64,000 nt of DNA from Streptomyces sp. HUAS 15-9 (GTDB lineage Bacteria > Actinomycetota > Actinomycetes > Streptomycetales > Streptomycetaceae): the NCBI RefSeq assembly GCF_025642155.1, contig NZ_CP106798.1:620001-684000 (forward strand), read 5' to 3'. Within the stretch, counting starts at the first letter, position 1. Each line of letters begins with the position of its first letter. The translations under genes were made by a program, and so were the position numbers. Of the stretch, positions 1 through 8,281 are shown piece after piece. The notes below the pieces were generated by a model that was not told the DNA's origin, made no database searches, and saw only the letters and a list, made by a program, of their open reading frames with translations.

Positions 1-855
1 GGCGCCATCGGAGTCGAGTTCGCCTATCTGTTGCGGTGCTACGGCGTCGAGGTGACGTTGGTCGAGTTCCTGGACCGCATCGCACCCCTGGAGGACGAGG
101 AGGTCTCGGCGGAGCTCACCAAGCGCTTCAGACGACTCGGGATCAACATACTGACCTCCGCGCGCGTCCAGTCCATCGAAGAGACCGAGGACCGCGTCCG
201 GGTCGTGGTCGAGCAGGGCGGTGTCCCCCAGGTCCTGGAGGCGGAGAAGGCACTGCAGGCCACCGGCTTCCAACCGCGTACCGCCGGCTACGGCCTGTCC
301 AGCACGGGGGTACGACTCACCGAGCGGGGCGCCATCGACGTCGACGGACACTGCCGTACCAGCCGGCCGCACATCTACGCGATCGGCGATGTCACGGCGA
401 AGCTGATGCTGGCGCACACCGCCGAGGCGATGGGCGTCGTCGCCGCCGAGAGCGTCGCCGGCGCCGAGACCATGGAACTGGACTACCGCATGGTCCCACG
501 GGCCACGTTCTGCCAGCCCCAGGTCGCCGGCTTCGGCTGGACCGAGAGCGAGGCCCGCGCCGAAGGCTTCGACGTGCGCGTGGCGAAGTTCCCGTTCACC
601 GCCAACGCCAAGGCGCACGGATTCGGCGACACCGTCGGATTCGTGAAGCTGGTCTCCGACGCCCGCTACGGCGAACTGCTCGGTGCCCATCTGATCGGCC
701 CGGACGTGACCGAGCTCCTGCCGGAACTGACCCTGGCTCAGAAGTGGGACCTGACAGTGACCGAGCTGATCAGGAACGTCCACGCGCATCCGACGCTGAG
801 CGAAGCCGTCCAGGACGCTCTGCACGGCCTCGCGGGGCACATGATCAACCTCTGA
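1..855 (+). CDS. Dihydrolipoamide dehydrogenase / pyridine nucleotide-disulfide oxidoreductase, 3' part
   Basis: The gene enters from the left edge, so its FAD-binding part and redox-active disulfide are not visible. The window opens in the middle of the NAD-binding Rossmann motif ([11 protein letters not shown]), continues through the second FAD segment ([21 protein letters not shown], split here as YAIGDV then LAHTAEA), and finishes with the dimerisation domain and the characteristic C-terminal tail [15 protein letters not shown], which carries the His that serves as general base in the partner subunit. These features fit dihydrolipoamide dehydrogenase (E3), a flavoprotein that reoxidises protein-bound dihydrolipoamide with NAD+. 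Mercuric reductase is the main alternative, but the vicinal Cys pair of its C-terminus is absent. 284 codons are visible. Confidence 0.85.
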   Translation, partial: GAIGVEFAYLLRCYGVEVTLVEFLDRIAPLEDEEVSAELTKRFRRLGINILTSARVQSIEETEDRVRVVVEQGGVPQVLEAEKALQATGFQPRTAGYGLSSTGVRLTERGAIDVDGHCRTSRPHIYAIGDVTAKLMLAHTAEAMGVVAAESVAGAETMELDYRMVPRATFCQPQVAGFGWTESEARAEGFDVRVAKFPFTANAKAHGFGDTVGFVKLVSDARYGELLGAHLIGPDVTELLPELTLAQKWDLTVTELIRNVHAHPTLSEAVQDALHGLAGHMINL

Positions 856-876
856 CTCACCCCCTACTCTGCTCGC

Positions 877-1085
877 ATGTCGCGGAACGAAAGCATGGTG
901 CGGCTCATCGCACCACCGACCGCCCCCGTCGACGCCCACGGCGACTGGGCCGCCGTCGAGCGCGAACCCGGCGTGCGACTCCCCGACGACTACAAGTGGC
1001 TGGTCAGCACCTACGGGTGGGGGGAGTTCCGCGATTTCCTCAACCTGCCGACGCCGTTCGGGACGAACCGGCACCGGTCACGGCG
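877..1085 (+). pseudogene. SMI1/KNR4-family protein, N-terminal remnant
   Basis: An ATG at 877 opens a frame whose first ~68 codons look like the start of an SMI1/KNR4 (SUKH) domain: a W..VE stretch, then LPDDYKWLVSTYGWGEF and FLNLPTP. These are the usual N-terminal signatures of that fold, found in immunity and housekeeping proteins. After about 1085 the frame runs into the antisense of the next gene and the similarity stops, so roughly two thirds of a normal ~180-residue protein is missing. I infer a deletion that fused this fragment to the 3' end of the convergent hydrolase gene. Confidence 0.55.
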
Positions 1086-1115
1086 TTTCGAAGTCGCCGG
1101 GCGGCCCTTCCGGAG

Positions 1116-1925
1116 TCAGGGCCGCGGCCTGTCGGTGGCATGGGCGTCGGCGAAGTCCCAGACCACGGGGAGGAATTGCTCGGGCGTCTCGGTCTGGGGC
1201 ATGTGGCCGGTGCCCTGCAGCAGACGGAACTCCGCATCGGGGATGCCCAGCGCGTACGCGCGTCCGTACTCGGCGTCCACGACCTGGTCGCTCGCGCCCC
1301 ACGCGACGAGGGTCGGGTGGGCGATCTTGGCCAGTCGGTCGGGCAGGGTGGGGTCGGCCATGGCGTTCGCGCCCGAATAGACGCGCAGCGTGGCACGGTT
1401 GACGGCCATGACCGCGCGCTGCGCCTCGGAGAGTGTGCTGGGGTCGAAGCGGAACTTCGAGGGGTCGTGGAAGGAAAGCCGGGACAGCTCGACGGGAGTC
1501 AGGGAGAAGGCGTCCGCGATCGGGTGGCCGGGGACGTCGATACCGACGGCGTTGACGAGGGTGACGCTGCTGATCCGGTCGCTGCCCAGCGCCGCCAGTT
1601 CGGCGGCGATCCAGCCGCCGACGGAGTTGCCGACGACGGCGACGTCCCGCAGGTCGAGCGTGTCGAGCAGCCGTGCGTAGACCTGGGCCAGGGTCGTGAC
1701 GTCGGTCAGCCAGTCGGGACGGTCGGTGCCGTCGAAGCCGGGATGGACGGGGGTGAACACCCTGGCCGGACGCTGCTCGGCCAGGAGTTGGGCGAACGGG
1801 GTGACGGTCTGCGGACCGCCGCCTCCGTGCAGGAGCAGGAAGGGGTGCCCCTGCCGGCCCTGGAGGTCCACGGTGACGTCGAGGGCGCCCTGGTCGAGGG
1901 TGAGAGTGTGGCTGCTGCTGGTCAT
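1116..1925 (-). CDS. Alpha/beta-fold hydrolase
   Basis: A 269-residue single-domain alpha/beta hydrolase. The oxyanion-hole segment FLLLHGGGGP, the nucleophile elbow VVGNSVGGWIAAE (Ser in G-N-S-V-G), a late Asp (WGASDQVVDAEYG) and the catalytic His (GTGHMPQTETPEQF) are all in the expected order. Substrate cannot be read from sequence. The start at 1925 has AGGAG seven bases upstream; an in-frame start 12 codons earlier lacks this. The gene lies 68 bases downstream of the cupin gene on the same strand, so the pair is probably one operon controlled from the operator region at 2467-2528. Confidence 0.85.
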   Translation of the reverse strand: MTSSSHTLTLDQGALDVTVDLQGRQGHPFLLLHGGGGPQTVTPFAQLLAEQRPARVFTPVHPGFDGTDRPDWLTDVTTLAQVYARLLDTLDLRDVAVVGNSVGGWIAAELAALGSDRISSVTLVNAVGIDVPGHPIADAFSLTPVELSRLSFHDPSKFRFDPSTLSEAQRAVMAVNRATLRVYSGANAMADPTLPDRLAKIAHPTLVAWGASDQVVDAEYGRAYALGIPDAEFRLLQGTGHMPQTETPEQFLPVVWDFADAHATDRPRP

Positions 1926-1993
1926 AGGAGGCTCCTGAAGTGGGCGGCCGCGACGGGCCACGTCAAGGGGAAGGGGCAGGTGGGCCGGGGCCG

Positions 1994-2452
1994 TCAGGCG
2001 TAGTCGGTCGTGGGAACGGTGGCGTAACGGCTCATCACCGCGACGGTCGACTCCGGGGTCAGCTCCTGGCCGCCGGCGATCATGTCCCGCAGGTCCCGGA
2101 AGTACTGCACATACAGGTCGGGAGTGAAGGTGTTGAGCATCACGGCAGGCTCGTCACCGAGGTTGGCGAAGGTGTGCGGAGCACCGGGCGGGATCATCAC
2201 GAGCGTGCCCGCCGGGGCCACATGGGTCGTGTCCCCGACGGTGAAGTGCACGGTGCCGGAGACGACGTAGAAGCCCTCGTCGTGCTGGGTGTGTCGGTGC
2301 TGCGGTGGCCCCTGGGTGTGCGGGGCGAGGGTGATCTCGCCGATCCCGAGGCGGTGCCCGGTGGTACTGCCGTCCTCGAGGATGCGCATCTGTGTCGGGC
2401 CCAGCTGGATCGTCTCGCCGTCGTCCGGGCCGACCACGGAAACCTCACTCAT
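1994..2452 (-). CDS. Cupin-domain protein
   Basis: A 152-residue single cupin barrel. Motif 1 is QHRHTQHDEGFYVVSGTV (metal-binding His, His, Glu) and motif 2 is PPGAPHTF (the final His), so the metal site looks intact. Small cupins of this type include quercetinase-like dioxygenases, isomerases and simple ligand binders; the exact reaction is not evident. The ATG at 2452 has AAGGAGG five bases upstream; the GTG one codon earlier is too close to that site. It is the first gene of a probable operon with the alpha/beta hydrolase and is divergent from the TetR gene at 2581. Confidence 0.85.
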   Translation of the reverse strand: MSEVSVVGPDDGETIQLGPTQMRILEDGSTTGHRLGIGEITLAPHTQGPPQHRHTQHDEGFYVVSGTVHFTVGDTTHVAPAGTLVMIPPGAPHTFANLGDEPAVMLNTFTPDLYVQYFRDLRDMIAGGQELTPESTVAVMSRYATVPTTDYA

Positions 2453-2466
2453 CACTGCCTCCTTCG

Positions 2467-2528
2467 TGAGAGCTGACTCTCATGAGAATAGTAAGGTTGA
2501 GTATCGTTATGCAAGTTGACTCTCACGA
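2467..2528. promoter_or_regulatory. Candidate TetR operators in divergent promoter region
   Basis: The 128 bases between the cupin and TetR genes are locally A/T-richer. They contain an inverted repeat TGAGAG-CTGA-CTCTCA at 2467-2482 and a direct repeat of TGACTCTCA(T/C)GA at 2474-2485 and 2517-2528, 43 bases apart (about four helical turns). Repeated half-sites between a TetR gene and its divergent targets are the usual arrangement for an autoregulating repressor. Binding by the neighbouring TetR protein is inferred. Confidence 0.6.
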
Positions 2529-2580
2529 TAAGGGTTGAATGCTAGGATGAGGGTGAACCTACAGAAGGAGAGGTCCCAAG

Positions 2581-3192
2581 ATGACGGCGCAGGCGGGCAC
2601 CGGCCGCACCAACCAGAAACAGCGCACCCGCACGGCGATCGTGGCGGCCGCCCGCGAACTCATCGGCACGGGCACCGAGGTGAGCATGCCTCTGATCGCC
2701 CGCACGGCCCTGGTCTCCGAGGCCACCGCCTACCGGTACTTCCCCGACCTCTCCTCACTGATCAGCGAGGCCCTGGCCGGCGCGTGGCCACCCCCCGCCG
2801 AGGCGCTCGCGCCGGTCGACGACTCCACCGACCCCGTCGAGCGGATCGCCTTCGCCTGCGAGTTCCTGCTCCGCGGCATCATCGCCCGCGAGGGAGCGGT
2901 ACGGGCGATGATCTCGGCCACCATCACCCGCCCCGATGCCGCAACGACCCGCCCCGGCATCCGCTTCGGACTGATCGACCACGCGCTCCTGCCACTCGAA
3001 GGCACCCTCGGCGCAACGGACTCGGAAGCCTTCGCACAGCTCAAGCGGGACCTCGCGGTGACCGTGAGCGCCGAGGCGCTCTTCACCCTCACCGACCTGT
3101 GCGGACTCGACCCCGACGCGGCGATCGACAGCGCCGTACGAACGGCGACGACGCTCACGGCGGCCGCGGTCCGCTCACTCGGCCAGAGGTAG
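2581..3192 (+). CDS. TetR/AcrR-family transcriptional regulator
   Basis: A 203-residue regulator. Residues ~15-62 form the three-helix DNA-binding domain (RTRTAIVAAARELIGTG, then LIARTALVSEATAYRYFPD with the typical recognition helix). The C-terminal ligand-binding domain is of generic all-helical type and gives no clue to its effector. The start is preceded by AGGAGAGG. It is divergent from the cupin/hydrolase operon and probably represses that operon and itself through the repeats at 2467-2528; its ligand may be a substrate or product of those enzymes. Confidence 0.9.
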   Translation: MTAQAGTGRTNQKQRTRTAIVAAARELIGTGTEVSMPLIARTALVSEATAYRYFPDLSSLISEALAGAWPPPAEALAPVDDSTDPVERIAFACEFLLRGIIAREGAVRAMISATITRPDAATTRPGIRFGLIDHALLPLEGTLGATDSEAFAQLKRDLAVTVSAEALFTLTDLCGLDPDAAIDSAVRTATTLTAAAVRSLGQR

Positions 3193-3205
3193 TCGGCCAG
3201 AGCTC

Positions 3206-3225
3206 AGCCGCGCGGACCGGCGGCT
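3206..3225 (+). terminator. Hairpin after TetR gene
   Basis: AGCCGC at 3206-3211 pairs with GCGGCT at 3220-3225, just downstream of the TetR stop. There is no T-tract, which is common for Streptomyces terminators. The stem is short, so this is a weak call. Confidence 0.35.
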
Positions 3226-3325
3226 GGCCCCTTCCAGTGACTGACGGACGACGCGCGAATAGATCGCATGTCGCCGAGGTACAGCGTCTCCGCCGTGAGA
3301 TCCCGGACTCGTGAGGAGACCAGCC

Positions 3326-3610
3326 GTGTACGCAGCCGTCAGACGGTACGAAGGAGTGACCGATCCGGCCGAAGCGGGGCGTCGGGTGAGCGAGGGTTTC
3401 GTGCCGCTCATCCGTCAGATCCCCGGCCTCCTGGCCTACTACTGGGTCGACGCCGGGAACGGAGTGATGATCTCGACCAGCGTCTTCGAGAACGAGGAGG
3501 GGGCGCATGAGTCCATCAAGAAGGCGGCGGTCTTCGTACGGGACCACCTCGCACCGCTGCTCCCCAACCCTCCCCAGGTCATGTCGGGCCAAGTAGTGGC
3601 CTTCGCGTAG
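3326..3610 (+). CDS. Small ABM-like dimeric alpha+beta barrel protein
   Basis: A 94-residue protein starting at a GTG that has AGGAG eight bases upstream. The pattern (YAAVRRYEGV, then IPGLLAYYWVDAGNG, then STSVFENEEGAHESIKKA, then a C-terminal VMSGQVVAF strand) resembles the antibiotic-biosynthesis-monooxygenase/YdhR-like ferredoxin-fold family. Many such proteins are heme- or quinone-related, but most are uncharacterised. It stands alone between two short genes. Function is not assignable beyond the fold. Confidence 0.65.
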   Translation: MYAAVRRYEGVTDPAEAGRRVSEGFVPLIRQIPGLLAYYWVDAGNGVMISTSVFENEEGAHESIKKAAVFVRDHLAPLLPNPPQVMSGQVVAFA

Positions 3611-3756
3611 CGCAGGAGGCCGCGGTCCGCCCTCACTGACGTGCTTCACGTGGCGGACGACACATGATTCGACGATTGCCGAGGAGGGCCACGAGGAAGC
3701 CATACAAGGGGACCCCCTCGGTCCCCACTGGGACTCTCGCGCGGGCAGGGGGCACA

Positions 3757-3963
3757 GTGGTTGACAAAACGCGTGAAGAGGACGCCGTCCATGACATCGT
3801 GGAGCGTCTGAAGAGTGCCTTCAGCGCGACACACAGCCTTGCCGAGATCGAGGCGGCGGTAGCCGATGCGCACGCGTCATTCACCGAACGACCTGTTCGC
3901 GAATTCGTCCCCGTGCTGGTCGAGCGCAAGGCGAGGGCGAGGCTCCTCGAGTCCTCCGGCTGA
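3757..3963 (+). CDS. Three-helix-bundle dimerization domain protein
   Basis: A 68-residue, all-helical protein. The sequence VERLKSAFSATHSLAEIEAAV followed by FTERPVREFVPVLVERKAR matches the small helical domain that precedes low-molecular-weight phosphatase/arsenate reductase modules in actinobacteria and also occurs alone. The GTG at 3757 has an AGGGGG site upstream; a longer frame from 3664 lacks a convincing start region. Stand-alone copies are thought to mediate dimerisation. No partner is adjacent here. Confidence 0.6.
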   Translation: MVDKTREEDAVHDIVERLKSAFSATHSLAEIEAAVADAHASFTERPVREFVPVLVERKARARLLESSG

Positions 3964-4026
3964 AGGGCTCGCCGACCGCTCCGAAATCGGTCGCGGCACC
4001 TCTCACCCTCGTGGAACGATCCTGTC

Positions 4027-4293
4027 GTGCGTTTGATCACCGACGGAGTCACCCCAGTTCCGCGACTGGTGCTGGTCGATACGTTCGAGACGGATGGCGG
4101 CCACTTCTGCGAACTGGCCGATCCGCTCTTCCTGATGGCCGGCGATCTGATCCTGTTCGACGGCGGGAACCTCAGCGTGACGCGAGCCGACGGCACAACG
4201 TTCACGCCTGCTGGTGCGTGGGGGGTGCGCTGCATCCCACTGCGCACCACGCATCCCATTGAGCCCGCCGAGTCCGCCCAGGCGACCGCATGA
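4027..4293 (+). CDS. Hypothetical protein, translationally coupled to VOC protein
   Basis: An 88-residue acidic protein beginning with GTG. I do not recognise a family. It is predicted to be mostly beta (PRLVLVDTFE, DLILFDGGNLSVT, FTPAGAWGVRCIPL) without membrane segments, and could be a small beta-barrel. Its stop overlaps the start of the downstream glyoxalase-fold gene by four bases (ATGA), so the two are almost certainly co-translated. The coupling is the best clue to a shared role. Confidence 0.55.
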   Translation: MRLITDGVTPVPRLVLVDTFETDGGHFCELADPLFLMAGDLILFDGGNLSVTRADGTTFTPAGAWGVRCIPLRTTHPIEPAESAQATA

Positions 4294-4709
4294 GCCGGCC
4301 CACGCACGGCACGCTGCATCACGTCGAGCTGTGGGTGCCCGACCTTCAGCGTGCACTCGCCTCGTTCGGCTGGCTGCTTCAGGCGCTGGGTTACGCCGTC
4401 CACCAGAGCTGGGACGGCGGTCGCAGTTGGATGCTCGGGCCGACCTATCTGGTCATCGAGCAGTCCCCGGCCCTCACAGCCGAACGGCACGATCGCTGCC
4501 GCCCGGGACTGAACCACTTGGCCTTCCACGTCGAAGACGCCACCGCGGTCGAGAAGCTGGCTGCCGACGCCACTGAGCATGGCTGGCAGCTGATGTTCCC
4601 CGAGCGGCATCCATACGCCGGCGGCGGACAGCACTACGCCGCCTACCTGGAGAACGACGACGGCTTCGAGGTCGAACTCGTCGCGATCAACCCGACCGAA
4701 CGAAACTGA
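4290..4709 (+). CDS. VOC-family (glyoxalase/bleomycin resistance fold) protein
   Basis: A 139-residue protein with two beta-alpha-beta-beta-beta modules. Putative metal ligands are in the usual places: His in LHHVELWV near the N-terminus, Glu in TYLVIEQSP, His in LNHLAFHVED, and Glu in FEVELVAINP near the end. An intact 2-His/2-Glu site suggests a metal-dependent lyase, isomerase or dioxygenase rather than a binding-only resistance protein, but the substrate is unknown. It overlaps the preceding small gene by four bases. Confidence 0.8.
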   Translation: MSRPTHGTLHHVELWVPDLQRALASFGWLLQALGYAVHQSWDGGRSWMLGPTYLVIEQSPALTAERHDRCRPGLNHLAFHVEDATAVEKLAADATEHGWQLMFPERHPYAGGGQHYAAYLENDDGFEVELVAINPTERN

Positions 4710-4786
4710 GGGCCTCCGGTTGCCGACGGCCCACCGCCCCGAGAGGCTGTGTGAAGCATGCCGAAAGCCACCTACGGGAGTGCACC

Positions 4787-5086
4787 ATGACGCAACTCGG
4801 TCTGCTGGCACACATCGAGGCCAAGCCGGACTACGCGGACCAGGTCGAACGACTGCTGCGCGAGGCGGAGCAGCTCGCGCGGCAGGAGTCGGACACCGTC
4901 ACGTGGTTCGCGTTCCGCCAGGGCCCCACCACCTTCGGCATTTTCGACGCCTTCGACGACGAGCAGGGCCGTCAGAGCCATCTGCAGGGCAGGATCGCCG
5001 CCGCGCTGATGGAAGTCGCCCCGGAGATGCTCGCCGAGGCGCCCGACATCAAGCCCGTCGACATTCTGGCCGACAAGCTCCCCTGA
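4787..5086 (+). CDS. Antibiotic biosynthesis monooxygenase (ABM) domain protein
   Basis: A 99-residue ABM-fold protein. It shows the canonical order LLAHIEAKPDYADQVERLL, EAEQLARQESDTVTWFAFR, FGIFDAFDDEQGRQSHLQG and a C-terminal strand ending in DILADKL. The FGIFDAFDDE..R..HL segment is typical of the putative quinol monooxygenase (YgiN-like) branch. The ATG at 4787 has CGGGAG upstream; an in-frame ATG 12 codons earlier lacks one. It is the second ABM-like gene within 1.5 kb, with the other at 3326, but the two are not close in sequence. Confidence 0.75.
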   Translation: MTQLGLLAHIEAKPDYADQVERLLREAEQLARQESDTVTWFAFRQGPTTFGIFDAFDDEQGRQSHLQGRIAAALMEVAPEMLAEAPDIKPVDILADKLP

Positions 5087-5261
5087 GCGGCCACCGCACC
5101 GGCGCGACCGGGGAAGGCCCTTCCGCCGCCGGAGTTGTCATGCACACGCCAGAAGAAGCGCCGACACTCCGACGCCTGGCCAGGCAGGACGCGGCGGACG
5201 GCAGCGCGCATAGTTGGCACCTGACGGAGACGATCCACCAGAGCCGAAACGGAGAGTGCGG

Positions 5262-6503
5262 GTGACCACGCCGCCGATCGACTACCGGGCGCTGTTCGCG
5301 GCCACGCCCAGCCCGCACGTCGTGCTGGACCCCGGCCTGGTGATCGTCGACGTCAACGAGGCCTACTGCCGCGTGACGGGGCGCACCCGGGACGACCTTG
5401 TCGGGCAATACCTCTTCGACGCCTTCCCGGACAATCCAGAAGACCCCGATGCCGACGGGATGCGCAACCTCAACGCCTCGCTCCACCGTGTACTGCACTC
5501 GCGCGAGGTGGACCCGATGGCCGTACAGAAGTACGACATCCCCGCGGCCGGCCGGCCAGGAGCGTTCGAGGAGCGCTGGTGGTCGCCGATCAACACTCCC
5601 GTACTCGGGCCGGACGGACAGGTGGCATGGATCATTCACCGGGTGGAGGACGTCACCGAGTTCGTGCTGGCCCACCCGTTCCCCCCGCGGTCGGGCCAGA
5701 CGCTCAGCGAGCGGGAAGCCATGGAGGCCGAACTGTACGCGCGGGCCCAGGAGCTCCAGCAGCTGAACGAGGAGCTGCGCCGGGCCCACGCCCGGGAACG
5801 CCAGGTCGCCGTCACACTCCAGGAAGCGATGCTGCACTCCCCCGATCTGGCCCGGCACCCCGATGTCGTCGTGCGTTATCTGCCCGCCTCCGAGGGGCTG
5901 AACGTGTGCGGCGACTGGTACGACGTGGTGGACATGTCGCAGGACGCGTTCTCCCTGGCGGTCGGGGACGTGGTCGGCCACGGGCTGGAGGCGGCGGCCA
6001 CGATGGGCATGCTGCGCAGCGCGCTGTCCGCCGCCGTCCGCGCGCTCAGCGAGCCCGCCCAGGCGATGGAGGTGCTGGGCCTGTATGCCCGCTCGGTGGA
6101 GGGAGCACTGGCCACGACCGCCGTCAAAGCCGTCATCAACACCCGTCATCAGCACATCACCTACAGCAGCGCGGGTCATCTCCCACCCGTCCTCGTGCAC
6201 GCCGACGGCACGTTCGTCCTCCTCGACCAGGCCACCGACCCTCCCCTGGGAGCCCGCCCCCTCCATGTCCCCCGCCCGCAGGCCGCCGTGCCCTACAAGC
6301 CCGGTGACACGCTCGTGCTCTACACCGACGGCCTCATCGAACGCCGCGACGAGGACATCGACACCGGCCTGCGGCGCATGACCGACATCCTCGGCGACAA
6401 CGCCCGCCTCACCCCCGACCATCTGGCGGACACCCTGCTCGCCCGCCTCGGTGTGAGCAGCGGCGGTACCGACGACATCGCCCTGATCGTCACCCGCCTG
6501 TAG
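5262..6503 (+). CDS. PAS domain-containing PP2C-family (SpoIIE-type) protein phosphatase
   Basis: A 413-residue cytosolic signalling protein. Residues ~6-120 are a PAS domain (PHVVLDPGLVIVDVNEAY, FEERWWSPINTPV, HRVEDVTEFV). Residues ~130-170 are a helical coiled-coil linker (AELYARAQELQQLNEELR). The rest is a SpoIIE/RsbU-type phosphatase domain with metal-ligand motifs NVCGDWYDVV and AVGDVVGHGLEAA, SAGHLPP, VLYTDGLIE and a terminal GTDDIAL. Such proteins dephosphorylate anti-anti-sigma factors in partner-switching pathways. No kinase/antagonist pair lies next to it, so its target is unknown. The GTG at 5262 follows GGAGAG with a five-base gap. Confidence 0.9.
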   Translation: MTTPPIDYRALFAATPSPHVVLDPGLVIVDVNEAYCRVTGRTRDDLVGQYLFDAFPDNPEDPDADGMRNLNASLHRVLHSREVDPMAVQKYDIPAAGRPGAFEERWWSPINTPVLGPDGQVAWIIHRVEDVTEFVLAHPFPPRSGQTLSEREAMEAELYARAQELQQLNEELRRAHARERQVAVTLQEAMLHSPDLARHPDVVVRYLPASEGLNVCGDWYDVVDMSQDAFSLAVGDVVGHGLEAAATMGMLRSALSAAVRALSEPAQAMEVLGLYARSVEGALATTAVKAVINTRHQHITYSSAGHLPPVLVHADGTFVLLDQATDPPLGARPLHVPRPQAAVPYKPGDTLVLYTDGLIERRDEDIDTGLRRMTDILGDNARLTPDHLADTLLARLGVSSGGTDDIALIVTRL

Positions 6504-6572
6504 CCGGGCCTGCGGCCCGGGCACTCGCTGAAGCCGGTCAGCCGCTGGTCTGCGACGGTCGGCTCGGTGGTG

Positions 6573-7253
6573 TCAGAACCGAATGTCCGGGTCCTGGAGG
6601 ACCACGCGCAGTCTGTCCTCGGCATGGTCGGTGTCGAGTTCGGGGCAGAACCAGACGTTCTGTCTGGGGGCGGCGGCCGGGTCGTCCGAGACCATCACCC
6701 AGAGCAGCAGACCCCAGAGCACGGTGGGTGAGTGACCAGCCCGTCGAGCGCCCAGACCGACCGGTACGGCCGCGCCGATGCGCCGTGGCGGCGGGCTGTC
6801 CAGGTCGGGCAGTGTGAAGTCGGAGGCGTCATGCCCGGCGAGGACCAGTGGGGTGTCCTTGACCTTGAGCCAGTGCACCTCGATGCCCTGCGCGACGCGG
6901 TCGAGCGCGACCGCCAGCCACCCCCGCACCGTCGCTTCCGGATCGGGGAGCCAGTTCAGCGGGCCGTCGGGGTCGGTGGCGTGGCTCAGATCGTCCCGCG
7001 GAGGGCCGTACTCGGGGTTCTCCACAAACTCCCCCACCACATTGCCTTCCCTGTCCACCAGCCACCAGCGTCGTATGGACTCCAGCGGTGCCCAGGTTTC
7101 CGAGGCGTACTCCCCGTCGATCTCGAATATCCAGCGATCCCCGTTGTCGCCATGGCTCGGCAGCGGCAGGTTCCGCAGCCCTTCCGGCAGCGTCGCCGGC
7201 GGCCATGCGTCCCGCGGCGAGTCCGGTCTCCGTCTGCGCCCGAAGATGCCCAT
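6573..7253 (-). CDS. Hypothetical protein
   Basis: A 226-residue protein starting MGIFGRRRRPDSPRD at the ATG at 7253, with a purine-rich site upstream. Longer in-frame starts lie over the opposite-strand gene at 7471 and are not credible. The middle is rich in Trp and acidic residues (IRRWWLVDREGNVVGEF, DDLSHATDPDGPLNWLPDP). One hydrophobic stretch near the C-terminus (TVLWGLLLWVMVSDDPA) may be a membrane segment or buried helix, and the tail ends FCPELDTDHAEDRLRVVL. I do not recognise the family. Codon use is typical of a real gene in this genome. Confidence 0.6.
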   Translation of the reverse strand: MGIFGRRRRPDSPRDAWPPATLPEGLRNLPLPSHGDNGDRWIFEIDGEYASETWAPLESIRRWWLVDREGNVVGEFVENPEYGPPRDDLSHATDPDGPLNWLPDPEATVRGWLAVALDRVAQGIEVHWLKVKDTPLVLAGHDASDFTLPDLDSPPPRRIGAAVPVGLGARRAGHSPTVLWGLLLWVMVSDDPAAAPRQNVWFCPELDTDHAEDRLRVVLQDPDIRF

Positions 7254-7470
7254 GCCCTGCCCCCACCCCTCGGCCGGTCCAACCGGCCGGGCGTGAACAT
7301 CCCTGCCCATGAGGGCGCGGGGATAGGCCTGGCCGCCGAGGCCGAGCGCTTGCGAACGCCCGCGCAGTCCTCCACACGAAGTACGCATACCTCGGCGCGG
7401 CGCGCCTTGGTGGCCGTAGCGTGATGACGCTATCCGATCCCCATCCGAATCGATCATTCGTGGAGCAGGA

Positions 7471-8262
7471 ATGGGCAACGCCGACACGGTCATCGCCGTA
7501 CTGCGCACGGGACACGACGCTCTCGCCTCGTCGGTGTCCGGATTCAGCGACGAGGACCTGGCCCGGCCGTCGGGCGCGGCCGAGTGGGACGTCTCGCAGG
7601 TGCTCAGCCACCTCGGCAGCGGTGCCGAGATCGCGCGGGCCGGGGTCGAAGCCGCCCTCGAGGGCGCGGCGAACCCCGGCTCCGACTTCAACCACTCCGT
7701 CTGGGACAAGTGGAACGCCATGACGCGGCGGGAGCGCGCCGACGGCTTTCTCGAGGTGGATCAATCACTGACCGCACTGTACGAATCCCTGGACGCCGGC
7801 ACCCGCGACAAACTCCGGATCGACTTGGGCTTTCTGCCCGCCCCCGTCGACGTGGCGACGGCGGCGCGGCTTCGCCTGAGCGAGTTGACGCTGCATTCCT
7901 GGGACATCCGCGTCGCCTTCGACGAGCAGGCCGCACTGCCCACCGACGCCGCCGCGGCGCTCCTGCACGGAGAACCGGACCTGCTCGCCTGGACCGGCAA
8001 GGCCGAAGTGCTCGAGGGCCGACATGCGGCCCTGCGCGTCACGACGACCGAGCCCGCTTCCGACTTCGTCCTGCGGCTGCGGACGCCGATCAGCGTGGAC
8101 TTCGACATGCCCGAGCGAGCCGACGGCACACTGGTCCTGCCCGCCGAGGCATGGCTGCGGCTGGTCGCCGGCCGGCTCCCCGCCCGGTACACACCCGACG
8201 GCGTGGCCACGACGGCCGCCGCCGATCTGGATCTGCTGCGCCGCGTCTTCCCCGGCTACTGA
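7471..8262 (+). CDS. Maleylpyruvate isomerase-family mycothiol-dependent enzyme
   Basis: A 263-residue protein with an N-terminal DinB four-helix bundle and a C-terminal MDMPI-type domain. Metal ligands are visible in QVLSHLGSGAEI (first His) and SELTLHSWDIRVAFD (later His-x3-Asp). Members use mycothiol as cofactor, for example for maleylpyruvate isomerisation, but most Streptomyces paralogues have unknown substrates. AGCAGGA lies upstream of the ATG. It faces the hypothetical gene at 6573 divergently across ~215 bases and converges on another DinB-fold gene at 8282. Confidence 0.85.
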   Translation: MGNADTVIAVLRTGHDALASSVSGFSDEDLARPSGAAEWDVSQVLSHLGSGAEIARAGVEAALEGAANPGSDFNHSVWDKWNAMTRRERADGFLEVDQSLTALYESLDAGTRDKLRIDLGFLPAPVDVATAARLRLSELTLHSWDIRVAFDEQAALPTDAAAALLHGEPDLLAWTGKAEVLEGRHAALRVTTTEPASDFVLRLRTPISVDFDMPERADGTLVLPAEAWLRLVAGRLPARYTPDGVATTAAADLDLLRRVFPGY

Positions 8263-8281
8263 CGCACGCGGTGAACCGGAT

